Origin: CAJWKT01 sp964465375
GTDB lineage: Bacteria > Pseudomonadota > Gammaproteobacteria > Steroidobacterales > Rariloculaceae
Direction: 5' to 3'
Length of the DNA stretch: 5,783 nt
Assembly: GCA_964465375.1 (NCBI GenBank)
Contig: CAYXIJ010000050.1
Coordinates: forward strand, 1 to 5,783
Numbering within the stretch: position 1 is the stretch's first letter; each line of letters starts with the position of its first letter. A program made the position numbers and the translations under genes. Shown here in pieces: positions 1 to 5,773 of the stretch. A model generated the notes under the pieces. The model saw nothing but the letters and a program-made list of their open reading frames with translations, ran no database searches and was not told the DNA's origin.

Positions 1-10
1 GAAGTTTGTG

Positions 11-409
11 ATGAGACGAACACGCACACTGCCTTCTAGCCTTCGCCTGTTTGGGCTGGTTCTTTGTGGGTTGCTCTTGAGTGCTTGTTCTCAGGAACCC
101 GAAGTCGTGACGGGTCCATTTATTGCGAGGGACGGTCTCATTTATCACCAAGATACGAGTGAACTCGTTACTGGGACTGTTGAGGAGTTCCACTTCAACG
201 GTCAATTACAGGTTACAGGAAACTGGGTAGACGGTGAACGAGACGGTCTCTTTGAGAGGTTAGACCAGAACGGTCAAGTACAGGGGAGAGAAAACTACGT
301 AGACGGGGAACTAGACGGTCTTTGGGAGTGGTTCGACGAAGACGGAAACTTGATCATTACAGAGACGTACAGGAACGGAGAAGTGATCGAAACGAATGAG
401 AACCCTTAA
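11..409 (+). CDS. MORN-repeat lipoprotein (YwqK-like)
   Basis: Predicted lipoprotein of 132 residues. The N-terminus has basic residues (MRRTR), a hydrophobic stretch at about 11-22 and a lipobox L23-S24-A25-C26; lipid attachment at C26 followed by Ser suggests outer-membrane sorting. The mature part has three MORN_2-type units of about 24 residues (about 55-79, 80-103, 104-125), each with an aromatic/acidic start, an NG or DG turn (FNGQ, QNGQ, EDGN) and a closing (V/R)(D/N)GE. This repeat defines the YwqK/COG2849 group, which databases often label 'antitoxin' although most members are uncharacterised; no toxin partner is visible. ATG 11 is preferred over GTG 8 because a GAAG at 1-4 lies six bases upstream, but the window edge hides the full leader. 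A cell-envelope location is well supported; function is unknown, probably binding or structural. Confidence 0.85.
   Translation: MRRTRTLPSSLRLFGLVLCGLLLSACSQEPEVVTGPFIARDGLIYHQDTSELVTGTVEEFHFNGQLQVTGNWVDGERDGLFERLDQNGQVQGRENYVDGELDGLWEWFDEDGNLIITETYRNGEVIETNENP
227..330 (+). repeat. 72-bp-period intragenic repeat encoding MORN units
   Basis: The DNA at 227-258 and at 299-330 is nearly the same: both begin GTAGACGG and continue through GA-C-AGACGGTCT. The offset is exactly 72 bp, or 24 codons, matching the protein repeat period. Conservation at DNA level suggests fairly recent tandem duplication of one MORN unit, or gene conversion between units. Confidence 0.7.
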
Positions 410-540
410 TAACCCCTCAAACCAACCCACCACATTCCGTCAGATTTCATAGCCTGACCACCTAACTCCATAACTATTTCCAGCCATCCACAGGCTTAAC
501 AAAGCCTCCAAAGAATTCAAACGCCACATTCCGTTCCTCA
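410..540 (+). terminator. C-rich, G-poor region, possible Rho (rut) site
   Basis: Directly after the lipoprotein stop, the plus strand at 411-540 has about 50 C against 11 G in 130 bases, unlike the rest of the window. A C-over-G bubble of this length just beyond a stop codon is the usual signature of Rho loading. A short hairpin at 492-507 (AGGCTT, loop AACA, AAGCCT) has no following T tract, so an intrinsic terminator is not supported. Also present are two copies of CCACATTCCGT at 430-440 and 524-534. Rho dependence is inferred from composition only. Confidence 0.35.
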
Positions 541-691
541 ACTTCGGATTATTGATAATTTCTTTCCGGTAAAAAAGTGCAATATAATACATTATTTATT
601 TTAATGTGTTGCTAATAGATTAAAAATAATATACTATAAATCATAAATACACGTATTTTGAAAAAATATGCATTATAATGCAATATACAAT
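541..691 (+). promoter_or_regulatory. AT-rich promoter zone upstream of the TonB-like gene
   Basis: This stretch is extremely AT-rich and holds several -10-like hexamers, so no single promoter can be fixed. The best spaced pair is TTGCTA (609-614), 15 bases, TATACT (630-635). A perfect TATAAT at 583-588 has only a distant TTGATA (552-557, 25-base gap). The dyad ATAAT-AC-ATTAT covers 584-595. A second TATAAT (674-679) sits inside the palindrome at 669-682. Chance matches are frequent in such AT-rich DNA. Confidence 0.35.
669..682. repeat. Perfect 14-bp palindrome TGCATTATAATGCA
   Basis: The 14 bases read the same on both strands; the flanking pair 668/683 breaks the symmetry. The centre contains TATAAT, and the site ends nine bases before ATG 692. 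It could be an operator covering a promoter or the initiation region. It has ATAATG/CATTAT elements reminiscent of Fur-type boxes, but it lacks the 19-bp Fur layout. It is immediately followed by a tandem CAATATA-CAATATG. Confidence 0.5.
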
Positions 692-1309
692 ATGAAGGCT
701 CGTTACATTATCTCCACCGGGCTTGGCGTTTTAGTCGTATTTGCCCTGTTGTTTGTAATGCAACTACTGATTTCCACGGGGCATGGCGTAATGACGGACA
801 CCAGGACCTTCCGGATCGTTGATTTTGTGAGGGTTGAGCGCCAGAGCGCGGTTGAAACTAAGAGGGAGAGGCCAAAAAAAATGATGAGGCCTGAGCAAGC
901 CCCAGAAATAACTAATCAGGATACTTTGGACTCATTGGATAACTCGATGGCAGTTTCAGTCGCAAGTCCAGAGATAAGGGTTCCGTTGAATATCGGAGGC
1001 GCTGGTTTTGGGGTTAGTGATGGTGAATATCTGCCAATCGTTAAGGTAGCCCCGATTTATCCGGCCCGCGCTCTCTTAAGGGATTTAGAGGGTTATGTCA
1101 TTTTGGAATTCACGGTGACTCGAGCAGGGACTGTTAGGAATGTAATCGTAATGGAGTCTACAGATAGAGTCTTTGAACAAGCCGCTATCAATGCGGCTTA
1201 TAAATTTAAATACAAACCCCGAGTGATCGACGGCGTAACGGTAGAAGTAACAGGTGTCATGAATAAGATCTCATTTGTTATCGAAACGGGCAATAGTTAT
1301 GGATACTAA
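692..1309 (+). CDS. TonB-family energy transducer (short, TonB2-like)
   Basis: A 205-residue inner-membrane-anchored protein of the TonB family, which passes proton-motive energy from ExbB/ExbD to outer-membrane TonB-dependent transporters. Visible parts: a short basic N-terminus (MKARY), one transmembrane anchor at about 5-27, a charged linker at about 48-72 (KRERPKK..RPEQAPE) with few prolines for a TonB linker, and a TonB C-terminal domain at about 113-197. The domain shows the P-x-YP motif (121-124), ExxGYVxLEFTV (133-142), G-x-V at 146-148, FEQAAINAA (161-169) and KFKYKP (171-176). An in-frame ATG at 668 would add eight residues (MHYNAIYN), but the anchor then starts unusually late and the start would overlap the palindrome, so 692 is preferred. 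Neither start has a clear Shine-Dalgarno. No exbB or exbD is in the window, so a partner must lie elsewhere. The stop overlaps or abuts the next gene, implying one transcript. Confidence 0.85.
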   Translation: MKARYIISTGLGVLVVFALLFVMQLLISTGHGVMTDTRTFRIVDFVRVERQSAVETKRERPKKMMRPEQAPEITNQDTLDSLDNSMAVSVASPEIRVPLNIGGAGFGVSDGEYLPIVKVAPIYPARALLRDLEGYVILEFTVTRAGTVRNVIVMESTDRVFEQAAINAAYKFKYKPRVIDGVTVEVTGVMNKISFVIETGNSYGY

Positions 1310-1688
1310 AATGTTGAGTCTTCGATCACTGTTAGCCACTATTTTGTCGTTATTCATGAGCGTGGCAGTCGCCCATCATGGTGCTGCAGCTTACGATTTA
1401 AGCAGGACCGTTCTGTTCACTGGTAGGGTTACTGATTTTCAGTTCATCAATCCTCATGTACTTATCTATTGGGAGGTGGAAGGCAAGGACGGGAATGTAG
1501 TGCAGTGGTCGGGCGAATTAACCAGCCCTAATAGGCTTGCCCGGCTAGAAGCAGTCAAATGGCACATAGAGATTTTGAAGCGAAACGAAATGATAGAAAT
1601 CGGCGGGAGTCCTGCAAAAAATGGTGCGCCTGCCATGTGGATTACACGGGTTATAAAAGCAAACGGGGCGAAGTTAATTGGTGATTAA
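1299..1688 (+). CDS. DUF6152-family periplasmic protein
   Basis: Small exported protein (129 residues from ATG 1299; 125 from ATG 1311). The first 25 residues form a signal peptide ending AVA, so the mature chain starts His-His-Gly. The body matches what I recall of DUF6152: HHG..AYD (26-32), TG-V-DF at 41-47, the INPHV motif (50-54), W69 in a QW-GEL context, SPNRL (76-80), then a hydrophobic GxP and W-T-V region near the end, consistent with a small beta-barrel/OB-like fold. The function of the family is not established; an N-terminal His pair plus a conserved His in NPH hints at metal binding (inference). ATG 1299 overlaps the TonB-like gene by 11 bases, while ATG 1311 lies one base after its TAA; either arrangement suggests translational coupling. 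For 1311 a GGA at 1301-1303 could act as a weak Shine-Dalgarno, so the start is uncertain. Confidence 0.75.
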   Translation: MDTKMLSLRSLLATILSLFMSVAVAHHGAAAYDLSRTVLFTGRVTDFQFINPHVLIYWEVEGKDGNVVQWSGELTSPNRLARLEAVKWHIEILKRNEMIEIGGSPAKNGAPAMWITRVIKANGAKLIGD

Positions 1689-1690
1689 GT

Positions 1691-1792
1691 ATGAGCCTGT
1701 TTTTCAAGATAAGGAACGCGCGCGGAAAAATTTACTATTTGGATACAGAAATTTTTTACCACCAGAAGGGAGGAGGCACGCCATTGATATAG
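1691..1792 (+). CDS. Possible 33-residue small ORF, unrecognised
   Basis: An ATG two bases after the DUF6152 stop opens a frame of 33 codons ending in TAG, beginning MSLFFKIRNARG and ending GGGTPLI. It is rich in aromatic and basic residues, with no signal peptide or clear membrane segment. Translation could be coupled to the upstream gene, as there is no convincing Shine-Dalgarno. An 8-bp CGCGCGCG run (1717-1724) lies inside it. It could be a real small protein, the remnant of a longer gene, or chance. Confidence 0.2.
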   Translation: MSLFFKIRNARGKIYYLDTEIFYHQKGGGTPLI

Positions 1793-2030
1793 TGACATAC
1801 GCATTTTTTATCGTTCGGTTTGGTTAAGGGCGGGCAGGCTAACTGCTTTGTACGAGATCAGCTAAAGGGAAGCTAAAGTTTCACAAGACTTACAATTTGA
1901 CTGTAAACATACGCAAAAACCCCAGCAATCTCGGTGCTATATGTTGGTCTGTCCGCTTAACGATTTGCTCAACGTTTGTAACAAAGACGATTGTTTTGAA
2001 GAAAAAAACGATTAAAAGAGTGTCAATTTT
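1793..2030 (+). promoter_or_regulatory. Leader and regulatory region of the cytochrome-porin operon
   Basis: No gene is seen in this stretch. From left to right: TTGATA (1784-1789), 16 bases, TTTTAT (1806-1811) is a possible sigma-70 promoter overlapping the end of the small ORF; GGGCAG-gctaa-CTGCTT (1832-1848) is a weak hairpin with only three Ts, a poor terminator; direct repeat AGCTAAAG at 1860 and 1871; FNR-like TTGAC-N4-AACAT (1897-1910); extended -10-like TGCTATATG (1935-1943) without a good -35; three ACGATT copies (1960, 1987, 2008); and an AAGAG (2016-2020) that could be the ribosome binding site, 10 bases before TTG 2031. The promoter is not resolved. Confidence 0.4.
1860..1878 (+). 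repeat. Tandem direct repeat AGCTAAAG, 11-bp period
   Basis: AGCTAAAG occurs at 1860-1867 and again at 1871-1878, so the copies sit one helical turn apart. This geometry is typical of sites bound by OmpR/PhoB-family response regulators, which recognise head-to-tail repeats every 10-11 bp. The sequence itself is not a known Pho or Omp box. It lies about 57 bp upstream of the extended -10-like element at 1935-1943. Confidence 0.4.
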
Positions 2031-4406
2031 TTGAATAAATATACTTTCATTTTCCTCTTAAGTTTTACAAGTTTTTTTAGTTTAGCTCAAGAGTTGGCCG
2101 AGACGGAATCTGGATGTCTTCTTTGCCATCAAGGCATAGAGAAAATTCGAGATGACAGCAGCGGAATGATGGCCGTTATAAAAACGCTGGGTGCGTATCA
2201 TGGGGACAAAGCGGGATGCATTATTTGCCATGGAGGTAACCCAAGGTCTGAAGATCAAGTTTTGGCCCATCGAGGTTCTCCTGAAACCTTAAAACTCGCG
2301 CAGGGGCCTCAACTTTTTTATCCAGACCCAGGCGCTATGGATATCAATAGATTTACATGTGGGCAAGGTGCTTGCCACCGGGGTTATAGCAAACGTTTGG
2401 AAAAATCGTTAATGAATACCGAAGCTGGAAAAATTCAGGGAAATTTACATACTTGGGGTATTGAAGAGGTTCAGGATTTTAGGGTTCCTTGGGGTAATTA
2501 CAACATCAGGGATAAGGATGGCAGCGTTCCTGCGGTTGGTACAGATGAGTATAAAACCTATATGGAAGCAATGGTTAGGGCCCATCCGAATCAGTTTCCA
2601 GAGGAACTAACCCAGATACCAAATCCGACACTAGAGGAAATAGAAAAGGACCCTAAATTAGCAGGTTTCACCTATCAGCGTCAGCAATGTCAGCGTTGTC
2701 ATGTTACGGTCAAGGGGCGAGAAAGCCGCGGGGATTACCGCGGTCAAGGTTGTTCAGCCTGTCATATCCCCTATGGTAACGAGGGTTTGTATGAGGGCAA
2801 TGATCCGACGATAAGCAAGACAGAGAAAGGCCACCTGCTGACGCATCAAATACAAGCGACGAGAAAATCTAAAATTTTACATGGCGATATAGAGTACTCA
2901 GGTATCCCAGTGGAAACATGCAACTCATGCCACAATCGCGGCAAAAGAATTGGCGTGACATACCAGGGACTTATGGAGTTTCCATATGGCTCTCCGTATA
3001 ACACCGAAGGCGAAAAACAACCCGAACTTCATACAAAGCAATATTTATTTATTTCAGATGACCTCCATCATCAAAATGAAAGCAGGCCAGAAAATCCTAA
3101 AGGGGGGCTGTTATGTCAGGACTGTCATACCTCTAACGACATGCATGGAGATGGAAATATCGCTGGAACTACGCTTGCACAAGTAGAGATCGAGTGTGAG
3201 GACTGTCACGGCACACCGGATATGTTTCCTTGGGAGTTATCCCTTGGGTATGGAGAAGAATTTGCAGAGCCTTTGAGTAATGAACCAAGGGGTTTATCTC
3301 AAAGCCCACAGAAAGAGACAGCAGCATTTGCAACTCCTTACAATAAAAAAGACGGTTATTTAAAAACAACCCGAGGAAATCCTTTTGGCAATGTTGTCAA
3401 AGATGGTAAGCAGGTTATTCTTCATTCAGCAACCGGGAATGATTTTAAGATTCCATTACTAAAGCAGATTAAGTTAGATAATTCTTGGAAAACCCAAGAT
3501 GCTCTGGTAGCAATGGGTCAAATTTCAAAACATACAGAAAATCTGGAATGCTATGCATGTCACGCTTCTTGGGTGCCGCAGTGCTATGGATGCCATGTTC
3601 AAGTTGACTACAGTCAAGAGGAAAATGGAGAACCAAAAAAAGATACTGACTGGGTTGCATCTGGAAACAGGAGAAACCCGGACGGCTCGACTGCTGAGTC
3701 AGCTTTAGGCGTACCAGGCATTCAAAGTCCGGGCAAGGCATTTGAAAGTCGCTCTTATTTAAGATGGGAAGAACCAGTGCTCGGCATCAATGGAGAAGGT
3801 CGAGTGTCGCCACTAATGCCAGGCTGTCAGGTCGTATACTCAGTCAAAGGCAGCGACGGCAAAATGCTTATCTCAAATCAGATCGAAAAATCATACGACG
3901 AACAAAGAATTTTGGGTCAGGAAGAAGCTCCTTACGCTCTTGATATGGCCCCCGTGCAACCACACTCAGCCCAACGTAAAGCAAGAACTTGCGAGTCCTG
4001 TCATAACAATCCAAAAACCATGGGTTATGGGATATCGGGCGGCGTATTTCAGACCAGATATGCCGAAGACATAGTTGAAGATTTGATGGACCAAAAAACT
4101 GGAGACATTATTCCTCAGAACTATAAAGTTCAGATCCCCCAAATTGGATCGCTCGATATTGATTGGTCCGTTGTGCTGAAAGATGGACAGCAAGTCCAAA
4201 CCGTAGGTACACATTGGCCACTATCAAGAGCCTTACCTGAAGAAACTCGCAAAAACATGAATAAAACCGGTTTGTGCATAGGTTGTCATATAGAAATGGG
4301 AAATAAGGAGCTTTGGGAGTCGGTATCACAGGAGTCCAGCATGACAGATGAGCAACATATTGAGCTGATGAATAGAATGTTAAAGTCATACAGCGAAAAA
4401 AAATAA
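2031..4406 (+). CDS. Exported 12-haem c-type cytochrome
   Basis: A 791-residue secreted multihaem cytochrome, presumably maturing in the periplasm with haem added by the Ccm or an equivalent system. A signal peptide (MNKY, hydrophobic 5-18, SLA) is cleaved around residue 19. Haem motifs (first Cys): 29, 63, CX4CH at 110, then CXXCH at 220, 241, 297, 362, 389, 507, 518, 654 and 749: 12 in all. Sixteen further His outside the motifs could supply distal ligands, so bis-His haems are possible. Two long haem-free stretches (about 394-506 and 523-653) separate the C-terminal motifs; the second contains PGCQ with an unpaired Cys599. It lacks the MtrC/OmcA lipobox, the NrfA CXXCK motif and MtrA-like spacing. 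I believe it belongs to an uncharacterised family with blocks such as WVPQCYGCH, GINGEGRVSP and CESCHNNPK. TTG is the start because a stop codon lies 18 bases upstream in frame with no ATG or GTG between, and the next ATG (near residue 46) would delete the signal and first haem. Electron-transfer role is firm; substrate is unknown. Confidence 0.9.
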   Translation: MNKYTFIFLLSFTSFFSLAQELAETESGCLLCHQGIEKIRDDSSGMMAVIKTLGAYHGDKAGCIICHGGNPRSEDQVLAHRGSPETLKLAQGPQLFYPDPGAMDINRFTCGQGACHRGYSKRLEKSLMNTEAGKIQGNLHTWGIEEVQDFRVPWGNYNIRDKDGSVPAVGTDEYKTYMEAMVRAHPNQFPEELTQIPNPTLEEIEKDPKLAGFTYQRQQCQRCHVTVKGRESRGDYRGQGCSACHIPYGNEGLYEGNDPTISKTEKGHLLTHQIQATRKSKILHGDIEYSGIPVETCNSCHNRGKRIGVTYQGLMEFPYGSPYNTEGEKQPELHTKQYLFISDDLHHQNESRPENPKGGLLCQDCHTSNDMHGDGNIAGTTLAQVEIECEDCHGTPDMFPWELSLGYGEEFAEPLSNEPRGLSQSPQKETAAFATPYNKKDGYLKTTRGNPFGNVVKDGKQVILHSATGNDFKIPLLKQIKLDNSWKTQDALVAMGQISKHTENLECYACHASWVPQCYGCHVQVDYSQEENGEPKKDTDWVASGNRRNPDGSTAESALGVPGIQSPGKAFESRSYLRWEEPVLGINGEGRVSPLMPGCQVVYSVKGSDGKMLISNQIEKSYDEQRILGQEEAPYALDMAPVQPHSAQRKARTCESCHNNPKTMGYGISGGVFQTRYAEDIVEDLMDQKTGDIIPQNYKVQIPQIGSLDIDWSVVLKDGQQVQTVGTHWPLSRALPEETRKNMNKTGLCIGCHIEMGNKELWESVSQESSMTDEQHIELMNRMLKSYSEKK

Positions 4407-4447
4407 AATATTAATCTGTATCAAAAAAGTAATCTCAAAGCATTTTT

Positions 4448-5611
4448 ATGTTTTGGTTCCGAAAAAAAGTACGTAATTTATGGACGTATATCCTATTATT
4501 TTCTCCGTTCATGTTCTGTATAGCGGTAGCGGCCAGTGGAATCAACGATCATCATAGCGAGCTCACTGCTTATGGAGATTTTAGGTTTCGTCTGGAGCAG
4601 GACTGGGACTCTTATAAGAGCGATGGTAAAAAACGGGACGATAGGCTACGTGCACGTATCAGGTTGCGTTTGGGTTTGAAATATTTTTTATCAGATTCTT
4701 CGTATCTGAATATTCGTCTCCGCACCGGTGCAAAACACAGCCAACAATCTCCACATTTAACCGTTTTAGATTTTGATGGAAACGATACTGGAGATAGGAA
4801 TTTCAGCTTGGACAAATGGTATCTAACAGTTGCCCATTCATCTTCATGGGTATGGTTTGGACGAAATAGTTTGTCGGTTTGGAAAGATAATGAATTATTC
4901 TTGGATGATGATGTAACTCCTGTTGGAATTAATATTGGTAAAACCCTTGCCAAGAATGAAATCCGAACAGTCAGCGTTAACGCGGGACATTTTTTGCTAC
5001 CTGCGGGAATGAGAGACTTCTGCGGAAAAATGACTTATGGGCAAGCAGTATATAAAACTTTAGTGAAAAAATATGAGCTAACGACAGCCACAGGTCTATT
5101 CAATTTTGATAAAGGTAATTTGGGTGATATTGGTTGCAATCTGTATCAAAAATTTAATGGCGCACGTGATTACTCGGTCTGGGCAATAAATTTTCAAGCA
5201 AAATCTACTAATCTAGATAAGCCGATCTCTATTGGAATCGATGCGGTTCATAATAGAGAAAAATATGGTTTAGATGATCTGGGTATTTCGGTTGCTAACA
5301 TCAATCAAACTAACGGGTGGGATTTTTATGTGAAGTATGGTGATTTTGAACAAAATGGTAGCTGGCTCATAGGATACTGGTTTGCTGATATAGAGGAATT
5401 GGCTGTTAATAACTCTTTTTCTAATGATGACTGGGTACGGTGGGGAAATGCTACCCAAACAAGAGCAAGTAATATGTTAGGCCATGAATTTCGCTTTGCC
5501 TATAAATTCGATGAAGGTAAGAATATTGTTGTTAGACTTTACCTAGCGGAAGCTATTAGTGGTACCGAGGATGGCAATCGTTTCAGGATAGACCTAAATA
5601 TTGCGTTCTAA
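4448..5611 (+). CDS. Putative outer-membrane porin (Porin_5-like)
   Basis: A 387-residue predicted outer-membrane beta-barrel. The N-terminus is basic then hydrophobic (about 11-28) with an AVA cleavage site near residue 28. The mature chain has alternating amphipathic strands: YGDFRFRLEQ (42-51), an Arg-rich pair RLRARIRLRLGLKYF (66-80), LNIRLRTG (87-94), then LDKWYLTV (121-128) and WVWFGRN (134-140). It ends RFRIDLNIAF with the C-terminal Phe of a BAM-recognised beta-signal. The Arg-rich strands, SPH near 101-103 and the W-D-N-E-L-F-L-D-D-D-V-T-P pattern (145-158) resemble the 'putative porin' family. The length suits roughly 14-18 strands, much smaller than MtrB. It begins 41 bases after the cytochrome with no terminator between, so the two are almost certainly co-transcribed. 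It could admit the cytochrome's substrate or hold it at the outer membrane; neither is shown. The Shine-Dalgarno is weak (AAAG at 4437-4440). Confidence 0.8.
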   Translation: MFWFRKKVRNLWTYILLFSPFMFCIAVAASGINDHHSELTAYGDFRFRLEQDWDSYKSDGKKRDDRLRARIRLRLGLKYFLSDSSYLNIRLRTGAKHSQQSPHLTVLDFDGNDTGDRNFSLDKWYLTVAHSSSWVWFGRNSLSVWKDNELFLDDDVTPVGINIGKTLAKNEIRTVSVNAGHFLLPAGMRDFCGKMTYGQAVYKTLVKKYELTTATGLFNFDKGNLGDIGCNLYQKFNGARDYSVWAINFQAKSTNLDKPISIGIDAVHNREKYGLDDLGISVANINQTNGWDFYVKYGDFEQNGSWLIGYWFADIEELAVNNSFSNDDWVRWGNATQTRASNMLGHEFRFAYKFDEGKNIVVRLYLAEAISGTEDGNRFRIDLNIAF

Positions 5612-5654
5612 AACTAACCAAGACGGTGTTTCATTGGATAAAACAATAGCTTTG

Positions 5655-5684
5655 ATTGATGGATCAAACCTTCTATCAATTTTT
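5655..5684 (+). terminator. Weak intrinsic terminator-like hairpin after the porin gene
   Basis: ATTGATGG (5655-5662) can pair with CTATCAAT (5673-5680), including one G-U pair, around a 10-base loop, followed by a T run at 5680-5684. The stem is AT-rich, so termination may be inefficient. An overlapping alternative hairpin, TTTGAT (5651-5656) with ATCAAA (5663-5668), excludes it. The position, 43 bases past the porin stop, fits the end of the cytochrome-porin transcript. Confidence 0.35.
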
Positions 5685-5728
5685 GAAAAACACAAATGAA
5701 ATATCGAAGCCATATCATAGCACCTAAA

Positions 5729-5748
5729 TGTATACGTTTGTGTATACG
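5729..5748. repeat. TGTATACG direct repeat / GTATAC dyad
   Basis: TGTATACG occurs at 5729-5736 and 5741-5748, a 12-bp period. Because GTATAC is itself a palindrome, the pair also forms a dyad (5730-5735 with 5742-5747, six-base centre). It lies about 20 bp upstream of an extended -10 element, the position of an operator or activator site. No known regulator can be assigned. Confidence 0.45.
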
Positions 5749-5764
5749 GTTCGCTAGACTAATT

Positions 5765-5773
5765 TGGTATAAT
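5765..5773 (+). promoter_or_regulatory. Extended -10 promoter for a gene beyond the window
   Basis: TGGTATAAT is a full match to the extended -10 pattern TGnTATAAT. There is no good -35 at the expected distance (TACGGT at 5745-5750 is poor), which extended -10 promoters tolerate. Transcription would start near 5780 and run off the right edge, so the driven gene is not visible. Confidence 0.4.

Noticed and set aside
11..409. MORN lipoprotein as the antitoxin of a toxin-antitoxin pair
   Set aside because: The family name is a database label; the protein is a lipoprotein and no toxin gene is adjacent in the visible sequence.
1769..1776. Strong GGAGGAGG ribosome-site-like run
   Set aside because: The only starts at suitable distance (TTG 1784) hit a stop after two codons. 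The run is simply the Gly-Gly-Gly part of the possible small ORF or chance.
1832..1849. Hairpin GGGCAG-gctaa-CTGCTT as terminator of the TonB-DUF6152 unit
   Set aside because: The stem has only four Watson-Crick pairs plus two G-U pairs and is followed by just three Ts; too weak to call.
2031..4406. Assignment to MtrC/OmcA, NrfA, HAO or DmsE/MtrA families
   Set aside because: No lipobox, no CXXCK, no HAO-type crosslinking Tyr pattern that I can recognise, and motif spacing unlike the regular decahaem MtrA series.
4511..4519. Cys24 of the porin as a lipoprotein cysteine
   Set aside because: The residues before it (F-M-F) do not form a lipobox, and an AVA signal-peptidase I site follows; a barrel with a C-terminal Phe does not need a lipid anchor.
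2082..5458. Open frames on the minus strand and in other plus frames within the cytochrome and porin genes
   Set aside because: They lie wholly inside the two long genes, encode no recognisable domains or haem motifs, and are expected by chance.
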